Source: Sphingomonadales bacterium UBA658
Lineage (GTDB): Bacteria > Pseudomonadota > Alphaproteobacteria > Sphingomonadales > Sphingomonadaceae
Direction of reading: 5' to 3'
NCBI GenBank assembly: GCA_002299195.1
Contig: DBOA01000169.1
Coordinates: 1-5,060, forward strand
DNA: 5,060 bases
Translations under genes and position numbers: made by a program
Shown here: positions 1-5,060 of the stretch, piece by piece
Numbering within the stretch: the first letter of the stretch is position 1
Layout: each line of letters opens with the position of its first letter
The notes under the pieces: generated by a model
Databases searched by the model: none
What the model saw: the letters and a program-made list of their open reading frames with translations, nothing else
What the model was told of the DNA's origin: nothing

Positions 1-2217
1 AAAGCCGTCATCAAAGTGTTCGTTGAACTGTATAATCAAGGCCTGCTGTACCGCGACAAGCGCCTCGTCAATTGGGACCCCGGCCTGAAAACCGCGATCT
101 CCGATCTTGAGGTGGAAACCCGCGAAATCAACGGCAAGTTCTGGCACTTCAAATATCCGCTCGAAGATGGCAGCGGGTTTATCTCCGTCGCGACGACGCG
201 GCCCGAAACGATGCTCGCCGATATGGCGGTGGCCGTAAATCCCTCGGATGAACGTTATGCACATCTGGTGGGCAAAAATGTCCGCCTGCCGATCACCGGC
301 CGCTTGATACCGATTGTCGCCGACGAACATGCCGATCCGGAATTGGGTTCGGGCGCAGTCAAGGTGACGCCGGGGCATGATTTCAATGACTTTGAAGTGG
401 GCAAGCGCGCCGGATTCAAAGCCAGCGAGATGTTTAACATGCTCGATGGCGAAGGCCGCGTTGTGCAAACGTCGGATGGTCTCATTCCGCCAGAATATAT
501 CGGCCAATATCGCTTCGGCATCGAAGGCGAGCCAACCAATGCGCGCAAGATGGTGGTCGAAGCGATGGACGCTTTGGGCTTCCTCGAAAAGGTTGAAGAC
601 CGCGTCATCCAAACACCCTTTGGCGACCGTTCGGGCCAAGTGATTGAACCATGGTTGACCGACCAATGGTATGTCGATGCAGAAACATTGGCCAAGCCTG
701 CAATCGAAGCGGTGCGTTCGGGCGCAATCGATATTGTCCCGAAATCTTGGGAAAAAACATATTTCAAATGGATGGAAAATATCCAGCCATGGTGCGTGTC
801 GCGCCAATTATGGTGGGGCCACCAGATCCCTGCGTGGTTTGATGCGGATGGCAAATGCTATGTCGCAGAGACCGAGGAGGCTGCGCAAGCGCTTGCCGGA
901 ACAGCCGTTGAATTGACCCGCGATCCGGACGTACTCGACACATGGTTCTCATCCGCGCTTTGGCCATTTGGCACATTGGGTTGGCCCGACCAAACGACCG
1001 AGCTCGATCGCCATTATCCCAATGACGTACTTGTTTCCGGTTTTGACATATTGTTCTTCTGGGACGCGCGCATGGCGATGCAGGGCATTCACTTCATGAA
1101 AGAAGTGCCTTGGAAGACGCTCTATCTGCACGGCCTCGTCCGCGCCGCAGACGGCAGCAAAATGTCCAAGTCCAAGGGCAATACCGTCGATCCGCTTGGC
1201 CTGATTGACCAATATGGTGCCGATGCTTTGCGCTTCTTCATGGCGGCTATGGAAAGCCAGGGCCGCGACATCAAAATGGATGAAAGCCGCGTTGCCGGTT
1301 ATCGCAACTTTGCGACCAAGCTTTGGAATGCGGCACGCTTTGCCCAGTCCAACGGCATCAGCGGATCGCACAGCATCCACGCCCCCAAAGCCGAGCTCGC
1401 GGTGAACCGCTGGATTATCGGCGAGGTCGTTGGCACCGTTGAAAAGCTGAACAAGGCGTTCGCCGAATTCCGCTTCGATGGCATGGCCGATGTGATTTAT
1501 CACATGGTCTTTGACCAGTTCTGCGATTGGTATCTCGAACTTATCAAGCCTGCTTTTGTCGATGGTGAAAAGGGCGAGATGGATGCTGAATCCATGGTCG
1601 TCGCTGGCTGGGTGCTCGACCAAATTTTGGTCATGCTGCATCCATTCATGCCGTTCATCACTGAAGAATTGTGGCACGCCTTGGGTGATCGCCCCTATGA
1701 CATCATCCATGCCAAATGGCCCGAGCCGAACGCAACGGTTGACGCAGACGCCGTTCGTGAAATCGACTGGGTAATTGACACGATCAGCAAGACGCGTTCG
1801 TTTAAGGCAGAACTGAACATTCCGCCCGGCGCACGGCTAACGGCGAATATCGCTTACCCGCAGCCATCCACCATCGCAATCATCGAACGCCAAGCCGCGT
1901 CGCTATCGCGCTTGGGCCGCATCGACAGCTTTGCTTTTACGCCTGTAGAGACCAACAATGTCGCGCAGATCGTGGTCGGTGGCGATACGGTCGTCTTTGC
2001 CCTCGACGGCATCATCGATCTCGATGCCGAACGCAGCCGCATCACCAAAGCTATCGAAGCTGCAGCCAAGGAACGTGATGCGCTTGCAGGGCGTCTGTCC
2101 AACGCATCCTTTGTTGAAAAGGCGAAGCCCGAGGCCGTGGAAAAGGCACGCGCCGATCATGCGGAAAAAGCTGCCGAGGCCGAGCGGCTGACGGCGGCAT
2201 TGGCACGATTGGGGTGA
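1..2217 (+). CDS. valS: Valyl-tRNA synthetase, class Ia, 3' part (5' end outside window)
   Basis: Cytoplasmic enzyme that charges tRNA-Val with valine using ATP and hydrolyses mischarged Thr-tRNA-Val. The frame is open from base 1 and gives 738 codons before TGA at 2215-2217. The GTG at 16 is an internal valine codon, not a start. Numbering from the first codon, the CP1 editing domain shows TTRPE (65-69) and a GHDFND stretch (125-130). The catalytic core continues with RQLWWGH (268-274), DTWFSS (313-318), FFWDARM (352-358) and the signature KMSKS (387-391). The helical anticodon-binding domain includes NRWI (about 469-472) and QFCDWYLEL (about 506-514). The last roughly 65 codons form the charged Ala/Glu/Lys-rich coiled coil typical of bacterial ValRS C-termini, which contacts the tRNA. 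The HIGH motif and about 150 N-terminal residues must lie upstream, judged against the 951-residue E. coli protein. The long insertion after KMSKS in the E. coli enzyme is absent. The identification is secure. Confidence 0.98.
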   Translation, partial: KAVIKVFVELYNQGLLYRDKRLVNWDPGLKTAISDLEVETREINGKFWHFKYPLEDGSGFISVATTRPETMLADMAVAVNPSDERYAHLVGKNVRLPITGRLIPIVADEHADPELGSGAVKVTPGHDFNDFEVGKRAGFKASEMFNMLDGEGRVVQTSDGLIPPEYIGQYRFGIEGEPTNARKMVVEAMDALGFLEKVEDRVIQTPFGDRSGQVIEPWLTDQWYVDAETLAKPAIEAVRSGAIDIVPKSWEKTYFKWMENIQPWCVSRQLWWGHQIPAWFDADGKCYVAETEEAAQALAGTAVELTRDPDVLDTWFSSALWPFGTLGWPDQTTELDRHYPNDVLVSGFDILFFWDARMAMQGIHFMKEVPWKTLYLHGLVRAADGSKMSKSKGNTVDPLGLIDQYGADALRFFMAAMESQGRDIKMDESRVAGYRNFATKLWNAARFAQSNGISGSHSIHAPKAELAVNRWIIGEVVGTVEKLNKAFAEFRFDGMADVIYHMVFDQFCDWYLELIKPAFVDGEKGEMDAESMVVAGWVLDQILVMLHPFMPFITEELWHALGDRPYDIIHAKWPEPNATVDADAVREIDWVIDTISKTRSFKAELNIPPGARLTANIAYPQPSTIAIIERQAASLSRLGRIDSFAFTPVETNNVAQIVVGGDTVVFALDGIIDLDAERSRITKAIEAAAKERDALAGRLSNASFVEKAKPEAVEKARADHAEKAAEAERLTAALARLG
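2211..2217 (+). promoter_or_regulatory. Overlapping stop/start (GTGA) coupling valS to the MATE gene
   Basis: The GTG start of the MATE gene (2214-2216) and the TGA stop of valS (2215-2217) share bases in a GTGA overlap. No strong Shine-Dalgarno lies upstream; the nearest G-rich stretch touches the start codon. Overlaps of this kind are known to support termination-reinitiation by the ribosome that has just finished the upstream gene. That coupling operates here is an inference from the layout. Confidence 0.6.
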
Positions 2218-3626
2218 GCGGCGCACCCGCGCATCAACGCGACCTGACGGTTGGTCCGGTTGCAAAAACATTGTTCCTGTTCGCGCTGCCGTCGCTTGGC
2301 GTGAACATTCTCCAGTCGATTAACAATTCGGTCAATTCGGTTTGGATCGGAAAGTTTCTGGGCGAAGAGGCGCTGGCGGCGTCGGCGAACGCGGGGCTCA
2401 TCATGTTCTTGATGTTCTCCACCCTGTTCGGTTTCACCATGGCGACAACCATATTGATCGGCCAGAATATGGGCCGCCGCGATATTGAATCTGTGCGCCG
2501 GATCATGGGAACCGCAATCACCGTCTTTTTCGCCGCGGGCTTATTGTTCGCAGCGGCAGGCTGGATTTTCGCGCCGCACATGCTGCGGCTCATGTCGACG
2601 CCTGAGACGGTCTATCCGCTCGCGCTTGCCTATCTGCGCGTGATTTTCCTGACGATGCCCACGTCGTTTGTCATGGTCCTGATATCGTCATCGCTGCGCG
2701 GCGTCGGTGATTCCGTCACGCCATTTTGGAATACGGTCTTGAATGTCGTGCTCGACATCATCCTCAATCCGGTCTTCATTCTTGGCTTTGGTCCAATTCC
2801 CGCAATGGGTATCGCCGGGTCCGCTTTGGCTACAATCGTTGCAGGGATCATCAGCCTCGGCCTGCTGCTGCGCAAGGTCTATGCGCTTGACCTTACCATT
2901 CGCCTGCGCGGGGCCGAGCTTACATGGCTGCGCCCTGACGCCCGCTTTCTGAAACCAATAGCGCGTATGGGTCTGCCCATGGGCTTGTCGATGATTATCA
3001 TGTCGGGTTCTGCAGTTGTGATGATTGGCCTCGTGAATATTGAGGGCGTCGATACCACTGCGGCCTTTGGTGTGATGAACCAGCTGTGGAGCTATGTGCA
3101 AATGCCCGCCGTAGCTGTCGGTGGCGCGGTCAGCGCCATGGTTGCGCAAAATATCGGTGCGAACAAATGGGATCGCGTCGGTCGCATCGTTTGGTCGGGC
3201 ATCGGCATCAACCTGCTGATGTCGGGCGTGTTGATTTTGCTGATGACCTTGTTTGCAACACCGTTGCTTCAGTTGTTCCTGCCCATCGGCAGTCCAGCGA
3301 TCGATATCGCCATCCACATCAACCATATCATTGGCTGGAGCTTTATATTGATGGGTGTGTCGGTCGTCGTGACCTTTGCGGTGCGAGCAAATGGTGCCGT
3401 GGTCGCGCCATTACTCATCCTGATATTCAGCGCCGTCATCGTCCGCTTCACCATTGGCTTTGGATTATATGACCGATTTGGCGCGGACGCCATTTGGGCT
3501 GCTTTCATCGCGACATCCATCGCCTCTTGTGTGTTATCGATCGCTTATTATCTGAACGGTAGCTGGAAAAAGGCGAAGGCGATGCCGGCAATGAATGCGT
3601 CCCCCTTACAAACGGCATCGGAATAA
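2214..3626 (+). CDS. MATE family efflux transporter, 470 aa
   Basis: Inner-membrane antiporter of the MatE family, expected to export cationic drugs or metabolites in exchange for H+ or Na+. The length (470 aa) and about 12 predicted membrane segments fit the family. Segments lie roughly at residues 16-36, 55-80, 97-120, 132-158, 170-190, 196-220, 250-275, 284-310, 325-348, 365-388, 394-415 and 424-447. Family marks are the IGKFLGEEALAA stretch after TM1 (45-56), the pseudo-repeated GQNMG (83-87) and AQNIG (311-315) that mark the two MatE halves, and LRGVGDS before TM5 (161-167). The start is GTG at 2214. It overlaps the valS stop by 4 nt and leaves the usual short polar N-terminus before TM1; no strong Shine-Dalgarno is visible, only a G-rich run at 2211-2214. 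The Asp common in TM1 of characterised MATEs is replaced by Asn41. The substrate cannot be read from sequence, so no gene symbol is given. Confidence 0.96.
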   Translation: MSGAPAHQRDLTVGPVAKTLFLFALPSLGVNILQSINNSVNSVWIGKFLGEEALAASANAGLIMFLMFSTLFGFTMATTILIGQNMGRRDIESVRRIMGTAITVFFAAGLLFAAAGWIFAPHMLRLMSTPETVYPLALAYLRVIFLTMPTSFVMVLISSSLRGVGDSVTPFWNTVLNVVLDIILNPVFILGFGPIPAMGIAGSALATIVAGIISLGLLLRKVYALDLTIRLRGAELTWLRPDARFLKPIARMGLPMGLSMIIMSGSAVVMIGLVNIEGVDTTAAFGVMNQLWSYVQMPAVAVGGAVSAMVAQNIGANKWDRVGRIVWSGIGINLLMSGVLILLMTLFATPLLQLFLPIGSPAIDIAIHINHIIGWSFILMGVSVVVTFAVRANGAVVAPLLILIFSAVIVRFTIGFGLYDRFGADAIWAAFIATSIASCVLSIAYYLNGSWKKAKAMPAMNASPLQTASE

Positions 3627-3630
3627 AATG
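3620..3630 (+). promoter_or_regulatory. Weak ribosome-binding site and start of the DsbD-like gene, 1 nt after the MATE stop
   Basis: GGAA at 3620-3623 lies 4 nt before ATG 3628-3630, a short and weak Shine-Dalgarno match. The MATE stop TAA (3624-3626) sits between the two. The tight spacing favours ATG 3628 as the start and suggests translation coupled to the MATE gene. The upstream in-frame ATG at 3595 has only a distant purine-rich stretch (about 3567-3580) ahead of it, so it is less convincing. Confidence 0.45.
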
Positions 3631-5060
3631 GCTGTTCTACACACGCAGAATATCGGCACGTGGGCATTGGCCCATCGACCGCTGCGTCTGCTGCGCACAG
3701 TCGGGGCGTTTCTGCTGGCGCTAACTTTGGCCTTTGGCGGCGCATATGCACAGACGCCCGCCAACGCATCGCCGCAAAATGTGCGTGCCTCAATTGATGT
3801 TGAGACCCGTCAACCTGCGCCGGGCGATATGGTCACCGTCGCAATCGTCATGGACCCCAAATCCGGCTGGCATGATTATTGGGTAAACCCCGGCGATGCC
3901 GGGACGCCGCTTGAACTCGAATGGCAATTGCCAAGCGGTGTGACCGCCGGAACGGTGCGTGCGCCGGTGCCAGAGACGCTGATCGTCAGCGGGTTTATGA
4001 ACCATATTTACAAGGCAAAGCATGCCTTTCTAGTGGATATCAAAATACCTGAAAGCGCGCAGGCGGGCCAAAGCCTGAACGTCAAAGTGGATGCCGGCTG
4101 GTCGGCCTGTTCCGACTTGGTGTGCGTTCCGGAGGCCGGGACATTGTCCGTACCGTTGACGGTGGGGTCAGGCAAAATATCCGACGCGGACCGCGCGCGC
4201 TTTGACGCATGGCGAAGTGCCCTGCCGGTGCCGCTTGACCGTTCGGCGCTCTACCAAATTGACGGCAAGCGCATTGATATCGCCATCCCTTATCCGCGCA
4301 GCGCCAAGGCTGAACGCGTCTGGTTCTTTGCGCAGACCGACAAAATGTTCCGTTATGCAGCCCCGCAAAGCGCGCGGCGTGTCGGCGACTGGCTGGTGGT
4401 CAGCGGTGCGGTGAAAGCGGGCTTTGACGGCCAAATTGACGGGCTGCTGCGTTTTAATGACGCGCAGGGGCTTGAAGTGCGTGCTGTCGCGGGCGCGGTG
4501 CCATTGGGCGGCGATGCGGTGTCTGTTTTGGGCGAAGGTGCGCCTGCCGATGGCCAACAACCACCGCTTGGCTTTGGGTGGATATTGGCATTCTCCGTGC
4601 TTGGTGGCTTGCTGCTGAACCTCATGCCCTGCGTATTCCCCATATTGGGGCTGAAGGCGCTGAGCCTTGCCAAAATGGGTGGCGATGAAGGCGAAGCCCG
4701 CCGCGATGCGCTGGCCTACACGGTCGGTATCATTGTCAGCTGCCTCATTCTCGGCGGCATCATGCTGGCCTTGCGCGCTGCCGGTGAAGAAGTGGGTTGG
4801 GCATTTCAGTTGCAGGACCCTGCGGTCGTGCTGATCCTTTTGCTGCTGATGGTTGCGGTCACCGCAAATCTGGCGGGCATGTTTAAGGTTGGCGGCATTG
4901 GTGCGGGCGAAAAGCTCACGCGGCAAGGCGGCCTTGCCGGATCGTTCTGGACCGGCGTGCTTGCCGCAATCGTCGCGACACCGTGCACTGGGCCGTTCAT
5001 GGCCGCCGCAATGGGCGCCGCGCTTTTGTTGCCGACCGGTTTGGCATTGCTGATTTTTGC
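3628..5060 (+). CDS. dsbD: DsbD/ScsB-like protein-disulfide reductase, 5' part (3' end outside window)
   Basis: Inner-membrane thiol-redox protein that would pass electrons from cytoplasmic thioredoxin to periplasmic disulfide substrates. The frame is open to the window end (477 full codons from ATG 3628). Residues 1-41 look like a signal peptide with a long basic n-region, a hydrophobic core (25-36) and an AYA|Q cleavage site. Next comes a periplasmic DsbD N-terminal-like domain (about 42-310) with WSACSDLVC, giving a redox pair C161/C166. The membrane domain starts near 316. TM1 carries NLMPCVFP (C335) and TM4 carries ATPCTGP (C453), matching the two transmembrane cysteines of E. coli DsbD (C163/C285). 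TM2 and TM3 lie near 362-384 and 399-419. The rest of the membrane domain, and the usual C-terminal thioredoxin-like domain, would be beyond the window. The motifs resemble ScsB-like proteins more than classical E. coli DsbD, so the symbol denotes the family only. Alternative in-frame starts are ATG 3595, inside the MATE gene, and TTG 3667. Confidence 0.93.
   Translation, partial: MAVLHTQNIGTWALAHRPLRLLRTVGAFLLALTLAFGGAYAQTPANASPQNVRASIDVETRQPAPGDMVTVAIVMDPKSGWHDYWVNPGDAGTPLELEWQLPSGVTAGTVRAPVPETLIVSGFMNHIYKAKHAFLVDIKIPESAQAGQSLNVKVDAGWSACSDLVCVPEAGTLSVPLTVGSGKISDADRARFDAWRSALPVPLDRSALYQIDGKRIDIAIPYPRSAKAERVWFFAQTDKMFRYAAPQSARRVGDWLVVSGAVKAGFDGQIDGLLRFNDAQGLEVRAVAGAVPLGGDAVSVLGEGAPADGQQPPLGFGWILAFSVLGGLLLNLMPCVFPILGLKALSLAKMGGDEGEARRDALAYTVGIIVSCLILGGIMLALRAAGEEVGWAFQLQDPAVVLILLLLMVAVTANLAGMFKVGGIGAGEKLTRQGGLAGSFWTGVLAAIVATPCTGPFMAAAMGAALLLPTGLALLIF

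Noticed and set aside
16..18. GTG near the window start as the start codon of valS
   Set aside because: The frame stays open back to base 1 and the upstream codons fit ValRS. The HIGH motif and N-terminal catalytic residues are missing, so the true start is upstream of the window.
255..854. 199-codon open frame on the minus strand inside valS
   Set aside because: It is opposite the ValRS editing domain and following core, with no recognisable product. It is a shadow frame.
949..1710. 253-codon open frame on the minus strand inside valS
   Set aside because: It lies opposite the conserved catalytic and anticodon-binding parts of ValRS. Its translation shows no recognisable domain, and it looks like a mirror of plus-strand codon bias in GC-rich DNA.
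2150..2220. Possible terminator or attenuator at the valS-MATE junction
   Set aside because: The sequence is GC-rich with short GGC/GCC complementarity, but I see no clear stem followed by a T-run, and the region is coding up to the overlap.
2688..3326. 212-codon open frame on the minus strand opposite the MATE gene
   Set aside because: Its composition, rich in His, Asp and Gln, is what reverse-complemented hydrophobic membrane-protein codons produce. There is no domain and no plausible ribosome-binding context.
3086..3472. 128-codon plus-strand frame overlapping the MATE gene in another frame
   Set aside because: It is nested wholly inside the second MatE half, which is clearly coding in its own frame, and the translation has no recognisable features.
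4168..4926. 252-codon open frame on the minus strand opposite the DsbD-like gene
   Set aside because: The plus strand here encodes recognisable DsbD-family motifs. The reverse translation is low-complexity, rich in His, Arg and Gln, with no fold or motif I recognise.

Overview
The window holds three consecutive plus-strand genes with essentially no non-coding DNA. They are the 3' part of valS (valyl-tRNA synthetase, 1-2217), a complete MATE-family multidrug/cation exporter gene (2214-3626), and the 5' part of a DsbD/ScsB-like transmembrane disulfide reductase gene (3628 to beyond the window end). The first and last genes are cut by the window edges, not by mutation. All three frames are intact, with no internal stops or frameshifts.

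The sequence is moderately GC-rich by eye, and codon choice looks uniform across the genes. Three features suggest an alphaproteobacterium, with a sphingomonad-like lineage my best guess: the ValRS lacks the post-KMSKS insertion of the E. coli enzyme, the MATE N-terminus has a particular form, and the DsbD-like protein is of the ScsB-like kind. This placement comes from remembered family sequences and is an inference, not a search result.

The genes are packed as one transcription unit. The MATE gene starts on a GTG that overlaps the valS stop by 4 nt (GTGA). The DsbD-like gene starts 1 nt after the MATE stop. No promoter, terminator or intergenic regulatory element fits between them, so any promoter, or any T-box- or leader-type control of valS, must lie upstream of the window. 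Translational coupling at both junctions is likely.

Functionally the three products are unrelated: a cytoplasmic aminoacylation enzyme with proofreading, an inner-membrane drug/cation exporter, and an inner-membrane/periplasmic thiol-redox protein. The grouping looks like co-expression with a housekeeping gene rather than a shared pathway. I found no tRNA, rRNA, mobile element, CRISPR array or repeat family, and no evidence of an undescribed system. The points most worth a second look are the missing conserved TM1 aspartate in the MATE transporter, the tight gene coupling, and the ambiguous start of the DsbD-like protein.
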